In this document: in pieces, positions 9,703 through 16,464 of the stretch
Numbering within the stretch: position 1 is the first letter of the stretch
Layout: each line of letters opens with the position of its first letter
Source: Thalassotalea sp. G2M2-11
GTDB lineage: Bacteria > Pseudomonadota > Gammaproteobacteria > Enterobacterales > Alteromonadaceae
Direction: 5' to 3'
Length of the DNA stretch: 64,000 bases
Assembly: GCF_017168195.1 (NCBI RefSeq)
Contig: NZ_JADNYL010000006.1
Coordinates: 36,077 to 100,076 of the forward strand
Notes under the pieces: model-generated
The model's input: the letters and a program-made list of their open reading frames with translations, nothing else
Told to the model about the DNA's origin: nothing
Databases searched by the model: none
Made by a program: the position numbers and the translations under genes

Positions 9703-9844
9703 GATCAACTTCCTCTTTCTGCTCTAATAACCAAGTCACTAGATTGCTATAAATTGAAATAACGCCAGCAAAGATAAACATAATCACCACTGGCGAAAGG
9801 TAGATTGCAAATAGCGTTAACCAAGTAAGTTTTGCTATATGCAT
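9692..9844 (-). CDS. 50-aa membrane protein in the pspB position
   Basis: This short ORF begins with ATG at 9844, 10 bases after the pspA stop, behind a strong AAGGGG ribosome site with 6-base spacing, and its end overlaps pspC by 11 bases. The product starts MHIAKLTWLTLF, continues with a hydrophobic segment around an LSPVV motif, and ends in an acidic tail (EQKEEVDHEI). It occupies the place of pspB between pspA and pspC, but I see no PspB sequence similarity: PspB has one N-terminal helix and a long coiled coil. It may be a PspB replacement or an unrelated membrane micropeptide. The sequence support for translation is good; the role is inferred from position. Confidence 0.65.
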   Translation of the reverse strand: MHIAKLTWLTLFAIYLSPVVIMFIFAGVISIYSNLVTWLLEQKEEVDHEI

Positions 9845-9854
9845 CAGTTACCCC

Positions 9855-10517
9855 TTAAGCATTAGCCACTTGTTTTTTTAACGCTTCAAGTTCTTTATCA
9901 AGATCTTCATCGGTTTCTAGCGCGTTAATTTGACTAGCTAAATCTTGGTTTGATGTCATATCAAATGCTTCAACCTGCGCTTCAATGTCATCTATTTTTT
10001 GCTGATAACGTTCAAATTTGCCAATGGCATCGTCAATGTTATAAACCGCAGCCGTTTCACGTGCCTTTAACCGCACTTGTGCTGACTCTTGTCGTAACAC
10101 ATAGCTTTCTTGACGACGTTTAGCTTCACTCAATTTTTCTTGTAAACGGCTTGCATCTTCTTGCACAGCCATTAAAGATTCTTCAAATTGGGCGAGTTCT
10201 TCTTGTAACGCATCAACTTTTGTTTGACACTTATTTTTCTCAACCAATGCCGATCTGGCTAAATCATCTCGACCTTTCGAGACAGCTATTGTCGCTTTCT
10301 CTTGCCAATGGCTGACACTGGTTTCCTGCGCACGGATTTGACGCATCAGCGTTTTCTTTTCAGCAATTTGTTTTGCTGCAGTTGAACGCACTTCAACTAA
10401 TGTTTCTTCCATCTCTTGAATGATCAACTTGATCATTTTCTCAGGATGCTCTGCTTTATCTAACATACTGTTTATGTTGGCATTTACAATATCAGTGAAA
10501 CGTGAAAACATACCCAT
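9855..10517 (-). CDS. pspA: Phage shock protein A, membrane-stabilising ESCRT-III-like protein
   Basis: The 220-aa protein is essentially all helical with long heptad repeats, the normal length for PspA (about 222 aa). It opens MGMFSRFTDIVNANINSMLD and contains AEHPEKMIKLIIQEMEE, both diagnostic of PspA/IM30 proteins. The amphipathic N-terminal helix binds stressed inner membrane, and oligomers limit proton leakage. In E. coli PspA also inhibits the activator PspF. It follows a small secreted-protein gene by 12 bases and precedes a 50-aa ORF and pspC, all apparently served by the sigma-54-like promoter near 10887-10902. Confidence 0.93.
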   Translation of the reverse strand: MGMFSRFTDIVNANINSMLDKAEHPEKMIKLIIQEMEETLVEVRSTAAKQIAEKKTLMRQIRAQETSVSHWQEKATIAVSKGRDDLARSALVEKNKCQTKVDALQEELAQFEESLMAVQEDASRLQEKLSEAKRRQESYVLRQESAQVRLKARETAAVYNIDDAIGKFERYQQKIDDIEAQVEAFDMTSNQDLASQINALETDEDLDKELEALKKQVANA

Positions 10518-10529
10518 AATAATCTTCTC

Positions 10530-10826
10530 CTACTCTTCTGATGCGATTACGTTATTTTGGCTTACTAATTTTTTTTGTTGTGATGTGATCATCACTGTTG
10601 ATTGCGGTGTTACCGCATTATCAAAAGTCATCATTTGCTTAAGTGATGTGCTAATTGATTGCTTCAATTGCTCAGTTAAATGTTGAGACACTTGCTGACT
10701 TTGATTAACAAGCACTTGTCTTAACGAGTTGTCCAAGTTGTTTTGGCTTTCTGCAGATGCAAGGCTTGATGTTCCTAATCCTAGAACGACGACAGAGATA
10801 GCAATTATTTGATTGATACTTTTCAT
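10530..10826 (-). CDS. Small secreted protein, first gene of the psp operon
   Basis: The 98-aa protein has a clear signal peptide (MKSINQIIAISVVVLGLGTS, cleavage probably after ASA near residue 25). The mature part is about 73 residues, Gln/Ser-rich and helical, with QVLVNQSQQVSQHLTEQLKQ. I recognise no family. It is 12 bases upstream of pspA in the same orientation and directly downstream of a sigma-54-like promoter, so it is probably induced with the phage-shock proteins and could act on the periplasmic side. A psp operon opening with such a gene is not the E. coli arrangement. Confidence 0.65.
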   Translation of the reverse strand: MKSINQIIAISVVVLGLGTSSLASAESQNNLDNSLRQVLVNQSQQVSQHLTEQLKQSISTSLKQMMTFDNAVTPQSTVMITSQQKKLVSQNNVIASEE

Positions 10827-10886
10827 TCTGTACTCCTAACTATTTAATTTTTTTCATCATGGCTTTTCACCAGTTACTACTTCTAT

Positions 10887-10902
10887 ATCAAGGCTTGTGC
10901 CA
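10887..10902 (-). promoter_or_regulatory. Sigma-54-type promoter of the psp operon
   Basis: The minus strand reads TGGCACAAGCCTTGAT. Compared with the sigma-54 consensus TGGCACRNNNNTTGCW it matches the whole -24 element and has TTG with correct spacing at -12; only the C of the -12 GC is changed to A. It lies about 60 bases upstream of the first psp-operon gene. psp operons of Enterobacteria use sigma-54 and PspF, which supports the call, but no pspF gene is in the window. Confidence 0.65.
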
Positions 10903-11059
10903 ACAAGAAATAAAAACGTAATATACTGATAATATTAGATAAATTTATAATGGAGCGAAGAAGGAGAAAATCAAGACATAATATGTCAAACGATTATTTA
11001 GCCAATTTGACCAGTGGATTAGTCAAATCAGCTAACAGAGAAAGAAAGAGAATAGTGGA

Positions 11060-11896
11060 TCAACTAATAGGTAATTGCTCGTTGCTGCCCCATTCAGCCC
11101 AAGAACCATCATAAACACGCAGGTTAGGGAACTCAGCAATATCAGCCGCAAGCGCCAGTACGCAAGCAGTAATGCCTGAACCACAAGAAAAGACTAACGT
11201 TTGGTTTGTCTGTGCTATCTCAGCAAAACTTTGTTGTAATTGCGCTTTTTCAACTAATTGACCTTGAGAAATGAGCGTTTGAAAAGGTAAGCTTTTTGAA
11301 TTTGGAATATGACCACTTCTTAGCCCCTTTCTTGGCTCTGGTGTTTTGCCCAGAAAGCGATTTTCTGCACGAGCATCTATGATCGTAGTGTCATCATCGT
11401 CAATGGCTTTAAGTACATCACGATAATCGCAAAAGTATTGCGGCTCAAGGCTACAATGAATGTCTCCTTGTTCAATGGTCATATGCTGAGCAGGCTCAAC
11501 CGCATACCCTTGCGCTAACCAGTTGGGTAAACCACCATCAAGCACTGCGACATTGCTATGCCCCATTGCTTTAAACATCCACCAAGCACGCGGCGCAGAG
11601 TAAATACCGACATTATCATAAACAACAATTTGACTATCGCGATTGATGCCAAGCGCTCTCGCTGACTGCTGAAATTGTTCAACCGATGGTAACGTATGTG
11701 AAAACTCACTGTGACGATCAGAAAAATTATCGTTTAAATCAAAACGGCGAGCACCTTGAATAGTGACTTGCGGCCAACCGTGCTCAGGCTCAGGTATACC
11801 AGCAACCGGAGGAATACTGGCATCTAAGAGCACCAAATTTGGCTGTTTAAGAATTTGTTTTAATGATTGGGGGCTAATTAACTGGGAATATGGCAT
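11060..11896 (-). CDS. sseA: Sulfurtransferase, 3-mercaptopyruvate sulfurtransferase-like
   Basis: The 278-aa protein contains two rhodanese domains (about 1-145 and 155-278). The catalytic loop is FSCGSGITAC with the active Cys at residue 238, the same number as in E. coli SseA, and the CGSGxTA loop favours 3-mercaptopyruvate over thiosulfate as sulfur donor. The inactive N-terminal domain has VLLDASIPP and the linker DGGLPNWLAQGY. It is probably a single-gene unit. Role: transfer of sulfane sulfur from 3-mercaptopyruvate to thiol acceptors, linked to cysteine breakdown. Confidence 0.88.
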   Translation of the reverse strand: MPYSQLISPQSLKQILKQPNLVLLDASIPPVAGIPEPEHGWPQVTIQGARRFDLNDNFSDRHSEFSHTLPSVEQFQQSARALGINRDSQIVVYDNVGIYSAPRAWWMFKAMGHSNVAVLDGGLPNWLAQGYAVEPAQHMTIEQGDIHCSLEPQYFCDYRDVLKAIDDDDTTIIDARAENRFLGKTPEPRKGLRSGHIPNSKSLPFQTLISQGQLVEKAQLQQSFAEIAQTNQTLVFSCGSGITACVLALAADIAEFPNLRVYDGSWAEWGSNEQLPIS

Positions 11897-12000
11897 TTAT
11901 CATTATACTTTGGTTAATCGTTAATGATAAAAGTAGCGAACAATAAAAAAAATGTACAGCGGATAGCAAGAGAAAATGATGTTTAACGATAAACAATCAT

Positions 12001-12150
12001 TTACAGTGTGACTGTTTCCAATAAACTACTGGTATCACATGCTGTTAACACGCTAGACTTTCCTTCTAACGCACTGACAATAAAAGAAATAGCCACAATC
12101 AAAACGGCTGGGGACATCATTAAACTAAACAGCGTCACTAAACTTAACAT
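12001..12150 (-). CDS. Putative 49-aa membrane protein
   Basis: This short ORF starts with ATG at 12150 behind GGAG with 7-base spacing. The product begins MLSLVTLFSLMMSPAVLIVA, a single hydrophobic segment of about 27 residues, and ends in a polar 20-residue tail. Its hydrophobic part lines up without gaps with the 50-aa psp-operon protein: both have TLF, three residues, a hydrophobic residue, then SP. That similarity and the ribosome site are the reasons to call it. A longer ORF lies on the opposite strand but has no such support. Function unknown. Confidence 0.45.
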   Translation of the reverse strand: MLSLVTLFSLMMSPAVLIVAISFIVSALEGKSSVLTACDTSSLLETVTL

Positions 12151-12368
12151 TTGCACTCTCCATAGGTTGTTAATAGTAAAGACGCATTAACTAGTACAAA
12201 GGTTGTGCCAAAGATCGAATTAATCCATAAGTTATTGAATATTAAATATATTTAATTCTTACAATTTTAAACCCTCTAGAAACATCTTTCATCAGTTGCT
12301 AGAGAGTTAGCTAATTTAACCACTAATTAGTAATTTTTCTTATCAATTAGTAAATCAATAAAATAACA

Positions 12369-12402
12369 TTCACCTCTCAATATTCCGAAATTGGGAGGTG
12401 AA
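12369..12402 (-). terminator. Terminator-like hairpin after dusA
   Basis: TTCACCTCTCAAT (12369-12381) pairs with ATTGGGAGGTGAA (12390-12402), 12 of 13 positions, followed on the minus strand by TGTTATTTTATT. It lies 10 bases past the dusA stop. Confidence 0.7.
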
Positions 12403-12411
12403 ATCCCGATA

Positions 12412-13398
12412 TCAGGACATGTTAGTTTTACCAACGAGTGAAAAAGCTTCATGCAAAATAGCGCTATCACCATTTTCTCGTCGCGAATTTTCACTTAAAT
12501 ATCGTCTAAATTGTTTGGCTCCGGGCAAACCATTGCAAAGTCCCAACATATGACGAACAACATGCCAGACTTTTCCGCCATTTTGAACGTATCGGTCAAT
12601 ATATTCAGCCATCTGTTCAATAATTTCGCCACGAGACAAAATAGGTGTCGTCTCTCCCCATAACTGCTGATCTGCTTGAGCAAGAAAATATGGGTTTTGG
12701 TAAACTTCTCGACCTATCATCACCCCATCAATATGCGCTAAATGTGTGATCACTTCTTGATAGTTTTTGATACCACCATTAATAGAGATTTCCAGCTGTT
12801 GAAAATCTTGTTTTAATTGGTAAACGCGTTGGTAGTCCAGTGGTGGCACTTCACGATTTTGTTTCGGGCTTAAGCCACTTAGCCATGCTTTACGCGCATG
12901 GACAATAAAGTGCTGACAGCCCGCTTGCGCAACAGTATCAATAAAGGTATGCAAAAATTGATAACTGTCTTGATCATCAATCCCAATACGTGATTTCACC
13001 GTAATAGGAATATCAACAACATTTTGCATTTGGTTAACACACTCGGCAACTAATTCAGGCTCTGCCATCAAACAAGCACCAAAGCGACCATTTTGTACAC
13101 GATCAGACGGGCAACCCACATTAATATTGATCTCATCGTAGCCCTGATGTTCGGCAATTTTGGCGCATTCAGTCATCGCGTTGACATCACTGCCACCTAA
13201 CTGTAGTACCACAGGATGCTCTTCATTATTAAATGAAAGGTAATCCCCTTGACCAAACAAAATAGCACCTGTGGTTACCATCTCAGTATACAGCACCGTG
13301 CGCTTTGACATAACACGATAAAAGTAACGACAATGGCGATCCGTCCAATCGAGCATGGGCGCGACGCTAAGCTGATGTTTTTTAAAGCTTTTATTCAT
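12412..13398 (-). CDS. dusA: tRNA-dihydrouridine(20/20a) synthase DusA
   Basis: The 328-aa FMN enzyme reduces uridine 20/20a of tRNA. The diagnostic N-terminus HQLSVAPMLDWTDRHCRYF is present, as are the substrate-binding loop ININVGCPSDRVQNGRFGAC with the catalytic Cys, and FIVHARKAWLSGLSPK. Length is normal. The first 20 or so codons (MNKSFKKHQLSVAPMLDWTD) were most likely supplied by an integrated element, because a second diverged copy of the same stretch lies 1,063 bases upstream (14402-14440). The gene is thus an intact hybrid whose promoter probably lies within the inserted DNA. Confidence 0.93.
   Translation of the reverse strand: MNKSFKKHQLSVAPMLDWTDRHCRYFYRVMSKRTVLYTEMVTTGAILFGQGDYLSFNNEEHPVVLQLGGSDVNAMTECAKIAEHQGYDEININVGCPSDRVQNGRFGACLMAEPELVAECVNQMQNVVDIPITVKSRIGIDDQDSYQFLHTFIDTVAQAGCQHFIVHARKAWLSGLSPKQNREVPPLDYQRVYQLKQDFQQLEISINGGIKNYQEVITHLAHIDGVMIGREVYQNPYFLAQADQQLWGETTPILSRGEIIEQMAEYIDRYVQNGGKVWHVVRHMLGLCNGLPGAKQFRRYLSENSRRENGDSAILHEAFSLVGKTNMS
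13339..13377. repeat. Element-borne attachment-type repeat inside dusA (copy 1 of 2)
   Basis: These 39 bases match 14402-14440 in the same orientation at 33 of 39 positions, beginning with an identical ATCCGTCCAATC. They encode the HxLSVAPMLDWTD segment of DusA on the minus strand. This is the expected junction of an element integrated into the 5' end of dusA, a known target for tyrosine-integrase elements. Confidence 0.8.
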
Positions 13399-13477
13399 TA
13401 ATGGTTAACCGCTTATAGTATAAGATTCAATCGCTTTCGTATTTATAAACAAATACTTTCTTTCAGGTAGGACAACG

Positions 13478-13495
13478 GTGCCCCCTTAGTGCCCC
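13478..13495 (+). repeat. GTGCCCC motif pair at the dusA-proximal end of the element
   Basis: GTGCCCC occurs at 13478-13484 and 13489-13495, 11 bases apart, one helical turn. Two more copies in the same orientation lie at the other end (14334 and 14364). Spacing and placement suggest protein-binding sites such as integrase arm-type sites. Confidence 0.55.
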
Positions 13496-13537
13496 TCAAA
13501 AAGTAGGACTCCTATTTAATGAATACTATTTATTATT

Positions 13538-14266
13538 TCAGAATTGGAGTCGCAACCAAAATGAGCTGACAGCCATAATAGCAAAAATATACGGAACTCT
13601 GTATTCAATAAATATTTTGAAGTGCAATAACTTGAGATATTTAAAATGCTTATTTAAGTACTTATTATCATCCTCACTAAGCTCATAAGGAAAAGAAAAA
13701 ACAAAATCTGAATCAATATTCTTATGAGAGTGCCTTTCTAGCCCTATATCTTTTAATAGATCTACTATTGATTCAGTTTGATAGTTATCTGCGCCATGTA
13801 CTTCTATTAAATGCTTTGTACCATGGAGCTCATCATAACTGTGAAACTGTACGCGACTAACATCAATGTTATTGTTCTTTAGGAAAGTTTTTATTTTAAC
13901 TTCTGAAAAATAAATAATTAGAGATTGCTCAAACTTTCTCTTATTACCTTCCCCCGTTATTGACAAATAATAATTTTCGTAGCTTGACCAAAGAAATGCT
14001 AAATAGAGAACTAAACTGTATATCAACGCTATGAATAATGCCCAGCCAATAATTGCTGGACTTGATATTGTCCCACTAACAATACCTATACCTGAACCTG
14101 TAATTTTAATTCCTGCAAAGTTATAGATTAATGAAAACATAGCTAATAGTACTAGTGTTTTTCTATACTTAACCCCTTCTTTGTCCTCAAACTCTTTAGC
14201 CTCTTTAAAGAATCGACAGTTAGCTCTATCCCTGTCATTTATAATTAGAAGTTCTTTTTGAATCAT
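13538..14266 (-). CDS. Orphan membrane protein carried by the dusA mini-element
   Basis: The protein is about 242 aa from the ATG at 14266; a GTG at 14278 is the alternative and neither has a clear ribosome site. Visible layout: a charged N-terminus of about 35 residues with many Asp, Arg and Lys; two transmembrane helices (roughly 38-58 and 72-95); a soluble domain of about 120 residues; and a C-terminal helix near 222-240. No catalytic motif or known domain is recognised. It is more AT- and Lys/Asn-rich than its neighbours, consistent with transfer. As the only cargo of an integrated element it could confer a fitness or defence trait, but nothing in the sequence proves this. Confidence 0.6.
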   Translation of the reverse strand: MIQKELLIINDRDRANCRFFKEAKEFEDKEGVKYRKTLVLLAMFSLIYNFAGIKITGSGIGIVSGTISSPAIIGWALFIALIYSLVLYLAFLWSSYENYYLSITGEGNKRKFEQSLIIYFSEVKIKTFLKNNNIDVSRVQFHSYDELHGTKHLIEVHGADNYQTESIVDLLKDIGLERHSHKNIDSDFVFSFPYELSEDDNKYLNKHFKYLKLLHFKIFIEYRVPYIFAIMAVSSFWLRLQF

Positions 14267-14333
14267 AGTAAAAAACACTTATTTTAATAGAAGAATGACT
14301 AACATTTTCAGTTAATAAAAATACTCGAAAGAA

Positions 14334-14370
14334 GTGCCCCTCGTCGGGTTTGCAAAATCACTAGTGCCCC
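14334..14370 (+). repeat. GTGCCCC motif pair at the distal end of the element
   Basis: GTGCCCC at 14334-14340 and 14364-14370, 30 bases apart (close to three helical turns), same orientation as the pair at 13478-13495. They sit just inside the distal att-like repeat. Confidence 0.55.
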
Positions 14371-14380
14371 TTGATGCTCG

Positions 14381-14449
14381 CTAGCCTTTTAAAAATAATG
14401 AATCCGTCCAATCTAACATGGGCGCAACGGAAAGCTTATGATCATGCAT
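14381..14449 (-). pseudogene. Truncated native dusA 5' end
   Basis: Reading from ATG at 14449 gives 22 codons: MHDHKLSVAPMLDWTD followed by SLFLKG and a TAG at 14381-14383. The first 16 residues are a DusA N-terminus, clearly related to but diverged from the present dusA start (MNKSFKKHQLSVAPMLDWTD). The reading frame continues into element DNA and stops at once. This is the original chromosomal start of dusA, cut off by the insertion. Confidence 0.8.
14402..14440. repeat. Attachment-type repeat, distal copy (copy 2 of 2)
   Basis: Direct repeat partner of 13339-13377 (33 of 39 bases identical). Most differences are at synonymous codon positions, so the two copies come from different dusA alleles and not from a recent local duplication. 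Confidence 0.8.
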
Positions 14450-14822
14450 TCACTTATAATCTCTTAAACTTTGGAAGATAAATGAATAGCTTTATACATT
14501 CATTCACCCGATAAAAAATAGTCGCCTAGTATACAACGAATGGATAACGTTCAGCAAAGAAACGATGGCTTACTGCTAGCGAACTAAGCGATATGAGAAC
14601 GACAAAACCTACACTATAAAAGTCTCGACTTCGATTGCCAGTTTAACTTCGCTCAAATATAGAACAAATGCGAAACTCTGCACTGAGCAAAAAATGGATT
14701 AAAAAGGTTTTAGCAATACACCATTTTCGCAGTAAGTGAGGCGTCTAAATAATAAGCTGTTATACTCATCGTACTCGAACTAGTGTATTCCCTCTAATAG
14801 CTAAAAAGTTGAATAAGTTACT
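14450..14822. other. Intergenic region, former dusA promoter side
   Basis: About 370 bases without a convincing gene on either strand. The minus strand next to the dusA stub should hold the native dusA promoter, now driving only the stub. The plus strand end must hold the promoter for the membrane-protein gene at 14823. I see no repeats, RNA gene or clear terminator here. Confidence 0.5.
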
Positions 14823-15536
14823 ATGCCTATTCTGACCGAGAAATATAAAGCCCCCAGCAAAGTATCTTATTATGGCGGACTTTGTGCGCTGATTTTTACA
14901 ATTGTCCTAGCGGGATTTGGACCAGGGTATGTAGACACACTCATCAGCGGCAAAGGCTCACCATTAATCCTTCATTTCCATGCGATAGTTTTTGGCGGAT
15001 GGATCGCTCTATTTTCAACTCAGGCTATATTGCCCGCGATAGGAAGAATGGATCTACATGTAAAACTAGGAAAGTTTGGTATAGGGTATGCCGTCTTATT
15101 GGTTGTCGTCGGACTAGCTACTACCATCAATAGAATCGCATTTTATTTCAATGATAAGCAAGAAGCATTAGCCAAAGCATTTCTGATAGCACCACTTAGC
15201 GATATGATAATTTTTCCTCTCTTTTTTGCATCAGCTATCGCTTATCGGCATAAACCTGAAATTCATAAACGCCTTATGCTTGTAGCAACTGTAATGCTTA
15301 CTATAGCCGCGGTAGGAAGAATGTCATTCTTACCGTCATCGTACATCGTGACGACTGCTGTGTGGTTGTCTCCCATATTGATCGCCATGAGTTACGATTT
15401 TTATAAGAAAAAGATCATACATCCAGCCTACATAATCGGTGTCGCTACTCTTGCTTTAGTGCCTTTAAGAAGTGAACTTACTGCTACCGATGAATGGCAA
15501 AGTTTTGCGAGTTGGTTTATTTCCGTTATTACTTAG
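14823..15536 (+). CDS. Multi-pass membrane protein with conserved histidines, function unknown
   Basis: The 237-aa protein has about seven hydrophobic helices. Conserved-looking polar positions inside the membrane include HFHAIVFGGWIALFSTQ, MDLHVKLGKFG and HKRLMLVATVML. The pattern of a His in an early helix, LHxxLG after it and HKRLM later recalls small uncharacterised bacterial membrane proteins of the DUF2306/DUF420-like group, which are suspected haem or quinone proteins. I would not assign it further. It stands alone between the element scar and a convergent coiled-coil protein gene. Confidence 0.6.
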   Translation: MPILTEKYKAPSKVSYYGGLCALIFTIVLAGFGPGYVDTLISGKGSPLILHFHAIVFGGWIALFSTQAILPAIGRMDLHVKLGKFGIGYAVLLVVVGLATTINRIAFYFNDKQEALAKAFLIAPLSDMIIFPLFFASAIAYRHKPEIHKRLMLVATVMLTIAAVGRMSFLPSSYIVTTAVWLSPILIAMSYDFYKKKIIHPAYIIGVATLALVPLRSELTATDEWQSFASWFISVIT

Positions 15537-15645
15537 GGCGTGTTTTATTTCTGAAAGAACTTATGCACTGCGGGGGACACAGCAAGCGGTTGTACGCAGA
15601 GCCTAAGTCGGATTTTGGCTGGAAAATCAATTGGTCGATGTAACC

Positions 15646-15681
15646 GTCAGATTTGATTGAATTTCGCTAATCAAATCTGAC
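15646..15681. repeat. Perfect 13-bp inverted repeat
   Basis: GTCAGATTTGATT (15646-15658) and its exact reverse complement (15669-15681) are separated by 10 bases. It lies between convergent genes (ends 15536 and 15712). There is no T run after it on either strand, so it is not a classical terminator, though it could stop transcription or stabilise mRNA ends. Confidence 0.6.
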
Positions 15682-15711
15682 AGTTCAAGTTTTGGCTACT
15701 TTTCAAATAAT

Positions 15712-16260
15712 TTATGCCGTCACGTTTTGCTTTAATTTGGCTGTTAGCTCGGCATTCGAGTTAACCATAATGTCTAAGTCTGCTTTTACTTCTTCAAGTT
15801 CATTTTGCAAAGCCCTTACACGATTTATTGCCGCAATTTTTTCAGTTTTCATTTGCGCTTCACTTGCTCTTGTTGCAGCTAGTTTATTTTTTGTCTCTTC
15901 CAATAATTCAAGTAACCTGATCACGTCTTTATTTTCTTTAAACAATTGATCATTTTGAATTTTACTTTCAATCGGCTCATCTTCTTCAATAATTTCATCC
16001 GCTTTCTGACTAAAATAAAGATAAAGCAAACGCAGTCCATAGAAAGTACCCGTTAGCAATAACACCATCATATATTGATGTTCATTATTTGCTAATGCTA
16101 AATGCAATCGTTCACTCACGCTTGCTTGACTAATAAAGAGATCAATAAAGAAGCGATGATGCCATAACAACCAAATCAATAAATAGACCAGTATAATGTT
16201 TGGCGCTTTCGCTTGGGAGCGGTTAAAAAGTAAGATGGGTTTCACATATTTTTTAAACAT
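15712..16260 (-). CDS. Membrane protein with C-terminal coiled coil, function unknown
   Basis: From the ATG at 16260 the product is about 182 aa; a TTG start at 16293 would add 11 residues. It has two predicted membrane segments (roughly residues 20-40 and 65-85 of the longer form) and then a long charged region with heptad pattern (about 110-185: DVIRLLELLEETKNKLAATR and onward), a probable cytoplasmic coiled coil. No family recognised. It is divergent from zur, with an upstream region of about 200 bases shared by both. Confidence 0.55.
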   Translation of the reverse strand: MFKKYVKPILLFNRSQAKAPNIILVYLLIWLLWHHRFFIDLFISQASVSERLHLALANNEHQYMMVLLLTGTFYGLRLLYLYFSQKADEIIEEDEPIESKIQNDQLFKENKDVIRLLELLEETKNKLAATRASEAQMKTEKIAAINRVRALQNELEEVKADLDIMVNSNAELTAKLKQNVTA

Positions 16261-16464
16261 AAACATCCATTTAAATGTTGAGCAAGCTATCAACGATAAA
16301 TATTAACGCATTTAAATCTCAATGGCACTATCAGATGTCAACACACGTTAATTAACAAGCTCACATTAAAGCATATCAATGCAAGGTAAATACGACTATG
16401 TTTAACTTTTGATACGTATGTTGATATCATGCCCAAGCATCAATATTTATATCGGACAAGTTAC

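Larger units (their letters stand above)
13339..14440. mobile_element. Integrase-less dusA-targeted mini-element
   Basis: The DNA between the two dusA 5' copies is about 1.06 kb (repeat-to-repeat distance 1,063 bp). It holds one orphan membrane-protein gene and four AGTGCCCC/GGTGCCCC-type motifs, two near each end. No integrase, excisionase or transposase is visible. The direct repeats, the regenerated dusA start and the truncated native start at the far end together indicate site-specific insertion. It may be the remnant of a larger dusA island or a small element mobilised in trans. Repeats and stub are seen directly; the mechanism is inferred from known dusA-integrating elements. Confidence 0.75.

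Noticed and set aside
10950..11114. Plus-strand 54-aa Arg-rich ORF starting ATGGAGCGAAG
   Set aside because: Runs antisense into the end of sseA, with no ribosome site or recognisable domain.
12008..12190. Plus-strand 60-aa ORF
   Set aside because: No ribosome site and no family; the minus-strand ORF 12001-12150 in the same place has a good ribosome site and a membrane segment.
13399..13537. Search for an integrase or excisionase in the dusA element
   Set aside because: No ORF of suitable length or with R-H-R-Y type residues exists in the 1.06 kb; only the orphan membrane-protein gene is present.
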